Origin: Bacteroidota bacterium
GTDB lineage: Bacteria > Bacteroidota > Bacteroidia > Flavobacteriales_D > Sanyastnellaceae
Length of the DNA: 60,489 bases
Assembly: GCA_016868835.1 (NCBI GenBank)
Contig: VGFR01000002.1
Span: 1 to 60,489, forward strand
Reading direction: 5' to 3'
The notes under the pieces are model-generated. The model did no database searches and was not told the DNA's origin. It saw nothing but the letters and a program-made list of their open reading frames with translations. This document shows positions 53,405 to 60,489 of the stretch, piece by piece; the first letter of the stretch is position 1; every line of letters starts with the position of its first letter. Both the position numbers and the translations under genes were made by a program.

Positions 53405-54397
53405 ATGCAGTTTGAAGTCATCATTCACGATCTTCTGTTCAATACAGATTGCTTAGTCATTCCCCAATTTGGTGGATTAGTGGCCAAGCAAAAATCAGCT
53501 GCATTGAATTCACAACTTCATTTGGTATACCCCCCCTCTAAAAGCTTTGGGTTTAATCCACATATAAAAGAAAGTGATGGACTGCTTTATAGTGTAATTG
53601 CTTCTTTAAAAAACATTCGTTTCGAAGAGGCAAAATCTGAAGTTGATTGCTGGATAATTGAAATCAAAAAACAATTATCGCAGGGCGTAAAATTAAATTG
53701 GGAAGGCATAGGCATTTTTTTTCTTGACCATGCTGGTTCATTGCAATTCATCCCAAATCAACAAGCCAATTTTCTTGTTGACACCTTATATTTCCAGAAA
53801 ATAGCCCTTACACCTATAGAGGTCAAGGAAATTATTCCGTTAGAAGATAAAACTGCGATTTCAACTTCTACTGCTTCTTGGGTATGGAAAGCGGCCGCTG
53901 CTATGGCTCTGCCTATTTTGGGTGTTGGAATATTTGCAATGAGTCAAAAAATTCAACAAACCGATTGGAAATACGCTTCATTTAAATTATTTGGAACAAA
54001 AAGCCGCATAGCTTCGTTTGATCCCGGTCAAACGAAAGCAACCATAGCCTGGAATGACGCTGTTTCTGAAGAAATTATTCAGACAGAAACTCAGGTGAAA
54101 TCGGAGCTTGATAATCCCCAAAAGACTCCTTCAGCAGAAAAATCAAAACTGGAAGTCACAACACAGCCAAACTTCCATTATGATATCATAGTTGGCGCCT
54201 TTTCTGTGAAAGGCAATGCCTTGAATTATGTAAAGAAGCTGAAGTCAAACGGCTTCGATGCCTACATTGCCGGGTACGGTAAAAATGGTTTACTGATGGT
54301 TGCCGCCGCAGGAGCCAATAACCGAGAACAAGCTATTAAAAATCTAGACAGTGTTCAATCAAAATTGAATGCTCAAGCTTGGATTAACGAAAATTAA
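53405..54397 (+). CDS. HU-CCDC81 and SPOR domain protein
   Basis: 330 residues. The N-terminal about 135 residues form an HU-CCDC81-like unit (LVIPQFGGLVAKQKSA, SFGFNPHIKESDGLL, GVKLNWEGIGIFFLDHAGSL). One transmembrane helix follows near residues 160-180 (WKAAAAMALPILGVGIFAM), then a Ser/Thr/Glu-rich linker, and the end is a SPOR domain (HYDIIVGAFSVKGNALNYVK ... LLMVAAAGANNREQAI). SPOR domains bind glycan strands stripped of stem peptides at division septa. The cytoplasmic HU part with a periplasmic SPOR part suggests a septal membrane protein. Common in Bacteroidota; exact role unknown. Confidence 0.85.
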   Translation: MQFEVIIHDLLFNTDCLVIPQFGGLVAKQKSAALNSQLHLVYPPSKSFGFNPHIKESDGLLYSVIASLKNIRFEEAKSEVDCWIIEIKKQLSQGVKLNWEGIGIFFLDHAGSLQFIPNQQANFLVDTLYFQKIALTPIEVKEIIPLEDKTAISTSTASWVWKAAAAMALPILGVGIFAMSQKIQQTDWKYASFKLFGTKSRIASFDPGQTKATIAWNDAVSEEIIQTETQVKSELDNPQKTPSAEKSKLEVTTQPNFHYDIIVGAFSVKGNALNYVKKLKSNGFDAYIAGYGKNGLLMVAAAGANNREQAIKNLDSVQSKLNAQAWINEN

Positions 54398-54465
54398 CAT
54401 TTTTTTTAGAAGCCCCTCCCTGCTTTCAGACGTGCTTTGTATCGTATTTAGATCAATCACGAACT

Positions 54466-54819
54466 ATGCATATTGGAGATAAAATAAAAAATAGAGCGAA
54501 AGACTTACGTCTTGGCCCTACTGAATTGGCGAAAATCATCAACACTTCAAAACAAAACATATACGGTATTTATAAAAGAAACTCCGTTGATTCAGACCTT
54601 TTGTTTGATTTGTCGAAAGCCCTAGACACCGATTTTTTCGCTATCTATTCGAAAAAATTAGTCGCAAGTGATGTTGAAGGAGCTGAAGTAGAAGTGAATT
54701 ACGAAACCATTGGTAGTGATTTAGTTTCAGTTCGAAGAGAACTCGGAGATCTCAAGGAAAAGTACTCCCTATTAAAAGCGCTATACGAAGCCAAAACTGG
54801 CGAAAAATTGGGAGCTTAA
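54466..54819 (+). CDS. XRE-type helix-turn-helix protein with coiled-coil tail
   Basis: 117 residues. Helix-turn-helix (about 8-65, LGPTELAKIINTSKQNIYGIY, split here as the recognition pair) followed by a short linker and a C-terminal coiled coil (LVSVRRELGDLKEKYSLLKALYEAK, about 85-110). A small DNA-binding regulator; targets unknown. The 68-base gap upstream contains a T tract and no clear -7 motif. Confidence 0.8.
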   Translation: MHIGDKIKNRAKDLRLGPTELAKIINTSKQNIYGIYKRNSVDSDLLFDLSKALDTDFFAIYSKKLVASDVEGAEVEVNYETIGSDLVSVRRELGDLKEKYSLLKALYEAKTGEKLGA

Positions 54820-54825
54820 TCTTTC

Positions 54826-54833
54826 TAACTTCG
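54826..54833 (+). promoter_or_regulatory. Putative -7 element, leaderless start of the HAD gene
   Basis: TAACTTCG (TAnnTTnG) ends 4 bases before ATG 54838. Confidence 0.45.
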
Positions 54834-54837
54834 GTCC

Positions 54838-55476
54838 ATGAAAATTGAGGCCGTTATTTTTGATTTTGGGGGAGTATTGTATGAAATCGATTACAAAGCT
54901 CCGGTACATGCGTTTGCTAAACTTGGTTTAACTGAGTTTGAAGAATTGTATTCCAAAGCAAATCAATCGTTGTTATTTGATGACCTCGAAACTGGCCGCA
55001 TAAGCGAGACCGATTTTTACTCAAAATTATCTAGCTTTCTTCCAAATGCTTCGCTTGCTGAAATTCAAGAGGCATGGAACAGCATACTTCTGCAGTTTCT
55101 ACCCGAGCGCATGCCATTCATTCATGCTCTCAAAAAAAGTGGTGTAAGAACCTTCCTTTTCAGCAATACCAATGCAATTCACAGCACTATATTCGAACAA
55201 GACATAGAGAATTGTTATGGATTATCTCTATTCTATGAGGCCTTTGAACACGTTCATTACAGCCAGAACTTAGGAATGCGTAAACCACATGCTGAGTCAT
55301 TTCTTCACTTGTGTCAACTGCATGAACTGAATCCAAAAAATACCATTTTCATAGATGATTCTCCGCAGCATGTTCTTGGAGCAAGGGAAACTGGACTTAT
55401 TGGCGTTTTACATGATCCGAGTAAAATGCCATCTGAAACCCTAGCAACCTATTTCATTGACCTACTTGATTCTTAG
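54838..55476 (+). CDS. HAD-superfamily hydrolase, subfamily IA
   Basis: 212 residues. Motif I IEAVIFDFGGVLYEID: the first Asp is kept, while the second position of DxD is Gly, as in the YihX-like phosphatase branch. Motif II FLFSNTNA, motif III Lys in GMRKPHAESF, motif IV TIFIDDSPQHVLGA. Helical cap between 15 and 90. A small phosphomonoester is the likely substrate. Its end overlaps the convergent lipoprotein gene by 23 bases. Confidence 0.88.
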   Translation: MKIEAVIFDFGGVLYEIDYKAPVHAFAKLGLTEFEELYSKANQSLLFDDLETGRISETDFYSKLSSFLPNASLAEIQEAWNSILLQFLPERMPFIHALKKSGVRTFLFSNTNAIHSTIFEQDIENCYGLSLFYEAFEHVHYSQNLGMRKPHAESFLHLCQLHELNPKNTIFIDDSPQHVLGARETGLIGVLHDPSKMPSETLATYFIDLLDS

Positions 55477-55924
55477 TGATGCGCTTTTCAAATTGAACGG
55501 GTACATTCTTTACCAAACCCAAACCCTTCGCTTGAACATAGCCCCCTGCCTCAATGAGGATCTCAGGCTTGAACATGAGTGCCATTGCATTTCCTAAGAT
55601 AGATTCCAACTCATTCGTTTCTGTTGTTACTTGTATAGGAACAGTTGATTTGGAATTTTTAGCAAGCTTCACCGGCTCAAGCAAGACAATAGTTCCAGCA
55701 GGAATACCATCTATTTTTAAAAGCACATCAGACTCAAACAACGTAATGGAATATGGATTTGGATTTTCAATTTGAAAATTCAATGTGGCATTGACGTGAT
55801 TTCCTTGAATGGAATTAATATCAACAGAATCTAACTTCCCCACTTTCACATCTTCATACAAAGAACATCCTGAAAAACACAGAATGCACCAACACATCAC
55901 ACCTCTGAAAATAAATCGACTCAT
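55454..55924 (-). CDS. LEA14-like lipoprotein
   Basis: 156 residues. Lipoprotein signal CILCFSGCSLYEDV with the acylated Cys near residue 20, then a LEA type 2 (WHy) beta-sandwich: VDINSIQGNHVNATLNFQIENPNPYSITLFESDV (given in part: NFQIENPNPYSITLFES) and STVPIQVTTETN. These domains resemble those of plant LEA14 desiccation proteins; in bacteria the role is unknown. The family is frequent in Bacteroidota, anchored to the outer membrane. It lies 27 bases after the dipeptidase gene. Confidence 0.85.
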   Translation of the reverse strand: MSRFIFRGVMCWCILCFSGCSLYEDVKVGKLDSVDINSIQGNHVNATLNFQIENPNPYSITLFESDVLLKIDGIPAGTIVLLEPVKLAKNSKSTVPIQVTTETNELESILGNAMALMFKPEILIEAGGYVQAKGLGLVKNVPVQFEKRITKNQVGQ

Positions 55925-55951
55925 ATCATTTCAACACCCACTGCTACACTT

Positions 55952-57331
55952 TTATTTTGCAAACTGCTCGAAAAAGTATGGTATGGTCTCTATTCCCTTG
56001 TAATAATTAAATAAACCATAGTGTTCGTTGGGAGAGTGAAGCGCATCTGAATCCAAACCAAATCCCATAAGTACCGATTTCAATCCCAACTCACTTTCGA
56101 ACATAGCCACAATTGGAATAGAACCGCCGCCACGTGTTGGAATTGGTTTTTTACCATAGGTCTGTTCCATTGCAAAACTAGCTGCCAAATAGGCTTTACT
56201 ATCGGTTGGAGTAACAACTGGATTTCCACCATGATGAGGTCTTACTTCAACACGCACACCTGCTGGTGCAATGGATTTGAAGTGTTTTGAAAATGTTTCC
56301 GTGATCTCTTCCGTGGTTTGATTCGGTACCAGGCGCATGGAAATTTTTGCAAACGCCTTAGATGGCAATACCGTTTTTGACCCTTCACCAATATATCCTC
56401 CCCAAATTCCATTGCAATCTAACGTTGGACGAACACCTGTTCTCTCAAAAGTTGTATATCCCTTTTCACCATATACCGCATCAATATCCAATTCTTTTTT
56501 ATACGCTTCTTCACTGAATGGGGCCTTATTCAAATCAGCACGCTCAGCTTCAGTTAGCTCCATTACTTTATCATAAAATCCTGGAATTGCTATGTGGTTG
56601 TTTTCATCATGCATTGAAGCGATCATTTTCGCCAAAACATTGATTGGATTTGCAACTGCACCTCCATATACTCCACTGTGCAAATCTCTATTTGCACCCG
56701 TAACTTCCACCTCTAAATAACTTAAACCTCTCAGCCCACAATCAATACTTGGGGTGTCATTTGCTATTACACTTGTATCTGAGATAAGAACAACATCTGC
56801 CTTTAATTTTTGCTTGTTTTCTTTACAAAAAACTCCAAGGTGATCCGAGCCAATTTCTTCTTCCCCCTCAATCATAAATTTCACATTGCATGGTAGTGAA
56901 TTGGTTTTATTCATGGCTTCGAATGCTTTCAAATGCATGAAAAATTGACCTTTATCATCACAAGCACCTCTTGCGAAAATGGCACCATCTGGATGGATTT
57001 CAGTTTTTTTAATGGTTGGTTCGAAAGGTGGGGTATGCCACAAATCAATGGGATCTGCAGGTTGCACATCATAATGTCCGTATACCAACACCGTTGGCAA
57101 CGACGGGTCTATCATTTTTTCGCCGTATACAATTGGATGTCCGGCAGTGGGACAAACCTCAACCGCATCTGCCCCGGCTTCAATCATGAATCTAGCCACT
57201 TCATTCGCACAATGTGCAACATCTTGTGTATAATTCGCATCGGCACTTACGCTTGGAATGCGCAACAAATGAAAAAGTTCTTCTAAAAAACGATCTTTAT
57301 TTCCTTGAATAAAATCTTGTGCGGCTTTCAT
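55952..57331 (-). CDS. M20-family dipeptidase
   Basis: 459 residues. Zinc motifs: VLVYGHYDVQPADPIDLWH, IFARGACDDKGQFFMHL, the catalytic glutamate pair FMIEGEEEIGSDH, and a late MGFGLDSDALHSPNEHYG. The family includes CNDP-type and PepV-like dipeptidases; the length and lid domain (about 190-350) fit the CNDP-like group. Cytoplasmic, no signal peptide. Divergent from proline dehydrogenase, which would suit catabolism of Xaa-Pro dipeptides, but this is speculative. Confidence 0.92.
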   Translation of the reverse strand: MKAAQDFIQGNKDRFLEELFHLLRIPSVSADANYTQDVAHCANEVARFMIEAGADAVEVCPTAGHPIVYGEKMIDPSLPTVLVYGHYDVQPADPIDLWHTPPFEPTIKKTEIHPDGAIFARGACDDKGQFFMHLKAFEAMNKTNSLPCNVKFMIEGEEEIGSDHLGVFCKENKQKLKADVVLISDTSVIANDTPSIDCGLRGLSYLEVEVTGANRDLHSGVYGGAVANPINVLAKMIASMHDENNHIAIPGFYDKVMELTEAERADLNKAPFSEEAYKKELDIDAVYGEKGYTTFERTGVRPTLDCNGIWGGYIGEGSKTVLPSKAFAKISMRLVPNQTTEEITETFSKHFKSIAPAGVRVEVRPHHGGNPVVTPTDSKAYLAASFAMEQTYGKKPIPTRGGGSIPIVAMFESELGLKSVLMGFGLDSDALHSPNEHYGLFNYYKGIETIPYFFEQFAK

Positions 57332-57360
57332 GGGTTATAAATTTGGCTGCAAGATACAAT

Positions 57361-57368
57361 TATCTTTG
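57361..57368 (+). promoter_or_regulatory. Putative -7 element, near-leaderless start of proline dehydrogenase
   Basis: TATCTTTG ends 6 bases before ATG 57375 and would lie inside the coding region if the upstream ATG (57330) were used. Confidence 0.5.
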
Positions 57369-57374
57369 CGTCGC

Positions 57375-58547
57375 ATGCAAACTGTGAATTTCGAAAATAC
57401 AGAAGTTGCCTTTTCTCACAAAGACAACAGAAAACTGAATCAATCCTATTGGTTGTTTCGCATCATTGGTTCACCAGTTATGGTAAAATTAGGCGCCTTT
57501 ATGGTGAATACGGCTTTGACCCTGAGGGTACCATTTGGTTGGATGATTCGAAAAAATATTTTCGCTCAATTTTGCGGAGGAACCAACATTCAAGAAAGTT
57601 TAAAATCTGCTGAAATACTGGCTCAAAGTCAAGTGGGTTCAATTTTAGACTACAGTGTTGAGGGCAAAGAAGATGAATCTGATTTTGAAAAAACCACATT
57701 AGAAATAATTGCTACAATTGAAGCTGCGAAGGATAAAAGCTTCATACCCTTCAGCGTATTCAAAATAACTGGAGTTTGTCAGTTTTCACTTTTGGAAAAA
57801 GTTAATGCTGGACAATCACTTTCCGAGATTGAAAATGCCTCATGGGTTGCTGCTCAAGAGCGAGTTCACAGAATATGTTTTGAGGCACATCAACGTGGTG
57901 TTGCCCTGTTCATCGACGCTGAAGATTCATGGATACAAGACGCCATTGATACGCTTGTGGAATCCATGATGCTTGAGTTCAATACAAAGTCACCCATTGT
58001 CTACCAAACGATTCAACTCTACAGACATGATCGGTTGAATTATTTGAAACAACTTCACAACAAGCTGAAATCTCATGCATGCTTTACAGCTGTAAAGCTT
58101 GTTCGTGGAGCGTATATGGAAAAAGAACGCAAGCGTGCAGCAGAATTGAACTACACAGATCCCATACAACCCACCAAAGAGGCTACAGATCGTGATTTCA
58201 ACGCAGCTATTGCCTATGCGTTAGACCATATTTCAGATTTTGCAATTTGTTGTGGTTCACACAACGAAGAAAGTTCTTTGATGTTGGCGCTTGAAATGGA
58301 GAAGAGAGGTATTGAACGAAGTGATAAGCGCGTCTTTTTTGCTCAGTTATTTGGAATGAGTGACCACATCAGCTACAACTTGAGCCACGCTGGATACAAT
58401 GTTGCGAAATATTTACCTTACGGGCCAATTAAAGAGGTAATGCCCTATTTACTGCGCAGAGCTCAAGAAAATACAAGTGTAAAAGGACAAACGGGTAGAG
58501 AACTTTCACTCATATTGAAGGAAAAGCAACGAAGAAAACTAGGTTAG
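57375..58547 (+). CDS. putA: Proline dehydrogenase
   Basis: 390 residues from ATG 57375, the length usual for the single-domain Bacteroidota enzyme; an ATG 45 bases upstream would overlap the dipeptidase start and the promoter. FAD-dependent TIM-barrel that oxidises proline to pyrroline-5-carboxylate at the membrane. Motifs: FSVFKITGVCQFSLL, VALFIDAEDSWIQ, FTAVKLVRGAYMEKER, FAICCGSHNEESS and PYLLRRAQENTSV. The P5C dehydrogenase is not adjacent. Equivalent to the PRODH part of PutA, so the symbol is approximate. Overlaps the convergent SprT-like gene by 9 bases. Confidence 0.92.
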   Translation: MQTVNFENTEVAFSHKDNRKLNQSYWLFRIIGSPVMVKLGAFMVNTALTLRVPFGWMIRKNIFAQFCGGTNIQESLKSAEILAQSQVGSILDYSVEGKEDESDFEKTTLEIIATIEAAKDKSFIPFSVFKITGVCQFSLLEKVNAGQSLSEIENASWVAAQERVHRICFEAHQRGVALFIDAEDSWIQDAIDTLVESMMLEFNTKSPIVYQTIQLYRHDRLNYLKQLHNKLKSHACFTAVKLVRGAYMEKERKRAAELNYTDPIQPTKEATDRDFNAAIAYALDHISDFAICCGSHNEESSLMLALEMEKRGIERSDKRVFFAQLFGMSDHISYNLSHAGYNVAKYLPYGPIKEVMPYLLRRAQENTSVKGQTGRELSLILKEKQRRKLG

Positions 58548-59165
58548 TCGAAAAACTTTGGCAATGGCTGGAAAGAGGTATTCAGTTCCGGTACTTTTCT
58601 CTATGCATCGTATACGGGTTCTTCTTTTTTCTTTTCGAATGAAATGCCTTCGCTCCTTACCATAGAGAAACTCCTGTTCTTCAAGAACATCCTCTACCAA
58701 AACAATTTGTTCATGAGATTTTCGGTCATACAGTGATAATGCCTTGTACAATTCAACATCAGAGCACGTAGAGGCCGCCGGATCATATAAATATTGCGAT
58801 AAACTTTGCTCAATATCTAGAGGCAGTATTGACGTTTTCAAAAACGGTCTCATCAATTCCTGGAAGCATATTTTCCACTCCACACCATGAGGCTTTACTT
58901 TGGAACCATGCCTCGCATGACAAAGTAAATGAGCCAATTCATGAATGAGGGTAATTAAAAAAGCATACCTGTTGAGATTGTGATTGATGGTTATTTTGTA
59001 TCGCTCGCCTGGAACATATCTAAAATCTCCATATTTGGTTACTCTTCCCTTTGTAATAACCAAGTCGTGCGGATATTCGCGCAATAAATTGCATACTTGC
59101 TCTACACTACCACCCGGCAAAAAAGGAGTCAACGCCTGCTCCAAGGCAGTAGTTTTCTGAGCCAT
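58539..59165 (-). CDS. SprT-like zinc metalloprotease-domain protein
   Basis: 208 residues. The zinc site LITLIHELAHLLCHARHG carries the HExxH motif, followed by KVKPHGVEWKICFQELM as in SprT/Spartan. SprT-like domains in eukaryotes cut DNA-protein crosslinks; bacterial family members are poorly known. The basic C-terminal part (KERRHFIRKEKRRTRIRCIEK) could contact nucleic acid. It begins 5 bases after the small lipoprotein gene, so the two form an operon. Confidence 0.82.
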   Translation of the reverse strand: MAQKTTALEQALTPFLPGGSVEQVCNLLREYPHDLVITKGRVTKYGDFRYVPGERYKITINHNLNRYAFLITLIHELAHLLCHARHGSKVKPHGVEWKICFQELMRPFLKTSILPLDIEQSLSQYLYDPAASTCSDVELYKALSLYDRKSHEQIVLVEDVLEEQEFLYGKERRHFIRKEKRRTRIRCIEKSTGTEYLFPAIAKVFRLT

Positions 59166-59170
59166 GATTA

Positions 59171-59332
59171 CTAATCAAAAGAAGGACAATCACAATCTTT
59201 TTTACTCAATTTTTTCTTGTGAGTATGTTGTTTTTTGTGCTTTTGCTTACCCGAATAGTTGGGTTTTTCAGTTGCACAACCAACAGAAAAAAGAAGGAAC
59301 CCTACCAAAAGGAAAACGAGACTTTTCTTCAT
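59171..59332 (-). CDS. Small His/Lys-rich lipoprotein (53 residues)
   Basis: Short gene of 53 codons. Signal MKKSLVFLLVGFLLFSVGCA with a lipobox-like Cys at residue 19 (SVGC, a weak match at position -3). The mature part is about 34 residues, very rich in Lys and His (GKQKHKKQHTHKKKLSKKD) and ends DCDCPSFD with two more cysteines. Likely an outer- or inner-membrane lipoprotein that could bind metal or nucleic acid; function unknown. It has its own -7 motif and leads into the SprT-like gene. Confidence 0.7.
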   Translation of the reverse strand: MKKSLVFLLVGFLLFSVGCATEKPNYSGKQKHKKQHTHKKKLSKKDCDCPSFD

Positions 59333-59355
59333 AAAAACGAATGTACGAATTACGT

Positions 59356-59363
59356 CTAAGGTA
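59356..59363 (-). promoter_or_regulatory. Putative -7 promoter element
   Basis: Minus-strand TACCTTAG (TAnnTTnG), 23 bases upstream of the lipoprotein ATG at 59332. Confidence 0.35.
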
Positions 59364-59405
59364 AAGAAAAAAAGATTGTATCTGTCATTGAATGTAAATG
59401 ATGAT

Positions 59406-59413
59406 TAAGTTTG
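59406..59413 (+). promoter_or_regulatory. Putative -7 element, leaderless start of mlaE
   Basis: TAAGTTTG ends 4 bases before ATG 59418. Confidence 0.5.
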
Positions 59414-59417
59414 TTGC

Positions 59418-60161
59418 ATGGCAGGGGTACTCGAGAGTTTTGGTAAATATGCTTTATTGATGCGAAGGGTATTTTCGCGTCCTGAAAAGAAACGTGTTTA
59501 TTATCCACTCATTACGGAAGAAATGATGAAGATTGGCGTTCAATCTGTGGGTATAGTCGCCTTATTGGCTTTCTTCATGGGGGCCGTAGTAGCGCTCCAA
59601 ACGGCTTCAAACATTGAAAGTGGATGGATCCCAAAGTGGACCGTGGGTTACACCACGAAGCAAACCATGATTTATGAATTTTCCTCCACTATTGTTGCTT
59701 TGGTTTTAGCAGGAAAAGTAGGTAGTAACATTGCTTCTGAAATTGGCACCATGCGCATTAGCGAGCAAATAGACGCCTTAGATATTATGGGTGTGAACTC
59801 TGCAAGCTATCTCATTCTACCCAAGTTAATCGCCGCACTATTTATTCTACCTTTTCTTGTGCTAATGGCGATGTTTATTGGAATTGGTGCAGGAGCGCTC
59901 ATTGCTGTATTAACCAACATTGTTTCGCTCACAGACTTCATATATGGTATTCAATATGATTTTCAGATTTATGGGGTCATATACAGCCTAATTAAAACTT
60001 TATTTTTCGCTTTTATTTTAACCACTATCCCGGCATTCCATGGCTATTATGCTAATGGAGGTGCACTCGAGGTTGGAAAAAGTAGCACAAAAGGCGTGGT
60101 ATACAGCATGGTTGCTGTTATGGTTGCTAACTATATTTTGACTCAACTCTTACTGCTATGA
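59418..60161 (+). CDS. mlaE: MlaE-family ABC transporter permease
   Basis: 247 residues. Phospholipid-transport permease of the Mla system between outer and inner membranes. An amphipathic N-terminal segment is followed by about five helices. Conserved segments: FFMGAVVALQTASNIES, the MlaE core VLAGKVGSNIASEIGTMRISEQIDALDIMGVN (shown in part: GSNIASEIGTMRISEQIDAL), and TIPAFHGYYANGGALEVGKS. The following mlaF-like ATPase overlaps by 4 bases. Confidence 0.93.
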   Translation: MAGVLESFGKYALLMRRVFSRPEKKRVYYPLITEEMMKIGVQSVGIVALLAFFMGAVVALQTASNIESGWIPKWTVGYTTKQTMIYEFSSTIVALVLAGKVGSNIASEIGTMRISEQIDALDIMGVNSASYLILPKLIAALFILPFLVLMAMFIGIGAGALIAVLTNIVSLTDFIYGIQYDFQIYGVIYSLIKTLFFAFILTTIPAFHGYYANGGALEVGKSSTKGVVYSMVAVMVANYILTQLLLL

Positions 60162-60489
60162 TTCAAGTCAAAAATCTAAGTAAATCATTTCGTGAGCAGT
60201 CTGTATTGAAGAATATCACCATTGATTTTTATCCGAGAAATGTAAATTTCATTATTGGGAGAAGTGGTCAGGGAAAATCTGTGCTTACCAAGTGTATGGT
60301 TGGACTGTTCGAGCCTGATGCTGGAGAACTCAACTATGCTGGCGTAAACTTTTTATCCATGTCTGAAGATGAACGCAGAACCTTGAGACAACAAATGGGA
60401 ATGTTATTTCAAGGGGCTGCACTATTTGACTCTATGACGGTAGAGGAGAACATTCTGTTCCCATTGAATATGTTCACTAGCTTGAGTAA
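60158..60489 (+). CDS. mlaF: MlaF-like ABC transporter ATP-binding protein (partial)
   Basis: The first 110 codons are in the window and the gene continues past it. Starts MIQVKNLSKSFREQSVLK; Walker A NFIIGRSGQGKSVLTKCMVGL, given in part as GRSGQGKS; and the Q-loop QMGMLFQGAALFDSMTVEEN. The Q-loop and LFDSMTV match the MlaF group, and the gene overlaps mlaE by 4 bases. Walker B and the signature motif lie outside the window. Confidence 0.9.
   Translation, partial: MIQVKNLSKSFREQSVLKNITIDFYPRNVNFIIGRSGQGKSVLTKCMVGLFEPDAGELNYAGVNFLSMSEDERRTLRQQMGMLFQGAALFDSMTVEENILFPLNMFTSLS

Noticed and set aside
57330-57374. Longer start (ATG 57330) for proline dehydrogenase
   Set aside because: It would overlap the divergent dipeptidase start codon and put the -7 motif TATCTTTG inside the gene; the added residues do not look like an extension of the family.

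Overview
The window looks like a chromosomal segment of an AT-rich, gliding-type Bacteroidota, most likely a member of Flavobacteriales (Crocinitomicaceae/Cryomorphaceae-like). Evidence: secreted proteins with type IX secretion system (T9SS) type A and type B C-terminal sorting domains, TonB receptors with carboxypeptidase-like N-terminal domains, lamin-tail-domain (LTD) proteins, an XrtF-like exosortase with a PID-CTERM-like peptide, an HU-CCDC81/SPOR protein, and promoter -7 elements of the TAnnTTTG type instead of E. coli -10 boxes. Coding density is very high: no gap exceeds about 220 bases, and several convergent pairs overlap at their stop codons. No tRNA, rRNA, CRISPR array, insertion sequence or phage gene was seen.

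Layout. 1-9040: secreted and outer-membrane proteins: a truncated Ig-like adhesin (minus strand), an LTD/T9SS protein, a TonB receptor and, 18 bases downstream of it, a secreted protein with two phospholipase-D HKD motifs. 9052-16039: housekeeping and small conserved families (AnmK, DUF72, a PD40/OmpA-like protein, DUF3109, TerC, LipB, phosphosugar isomerase). 16072-23873: a seven-gene minus-strand exopolysaccharide/capsule operon running from a Wzc-like tyrosine kinase through a glycosyltransferase, GNAT, SpsF-like cytidylyltransferase, class III aminotransferase and PtmA-like SDR to an aminopeptidase-like protein. 23970-25741: divergent from it, a compact operon with a 76-residue exosortase substrate, the exosortase, an associated membrane protein and a small cytoplasmic protein; it is followed by a T9SS protein with six Cys-rich repeats. 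28663-33211: peptidase, SDR, nitroreductase, beta-barrel protein, YceI and MarR. 33430-40204: ABC exporter, acyltransferase, VOC protein, SDR, and a response regulator/kinase pair. 40280-46532: Mfd, GltX, FolB, Asd. 46593-60489: triple-LTD T9SS protein, polysaccharide deacetylase, a second TonB receptor, KdsB, HU/SPOR protein, XRE regulator, HAD phosphatase, LEA14-like lipoprotein, M20 dipeptidase, proline dehydrogenase, SprT-like protein, a 53-residue lipoprotein, and the start of an MlaE/MlaF transporter cut by the window edge.

Working together. The best candidate for a little-described system is the pair of divergent operons around 23.9 kb. One builds and polymerises an unusual polysaccharide; the other makes a minimal secreted peptide with the exosortase predicted to process it. 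Their promoters lie 60 bases apart. A second system-level signal is a repeated arrangement in which a -7 promoter element ends only 3-6 bases before the start codon of at least eight genes, implying leaderless mRNAs. It also corrects several start codons (given in the entries). Functions are assigned from motifs read by eye; no database search was possible.
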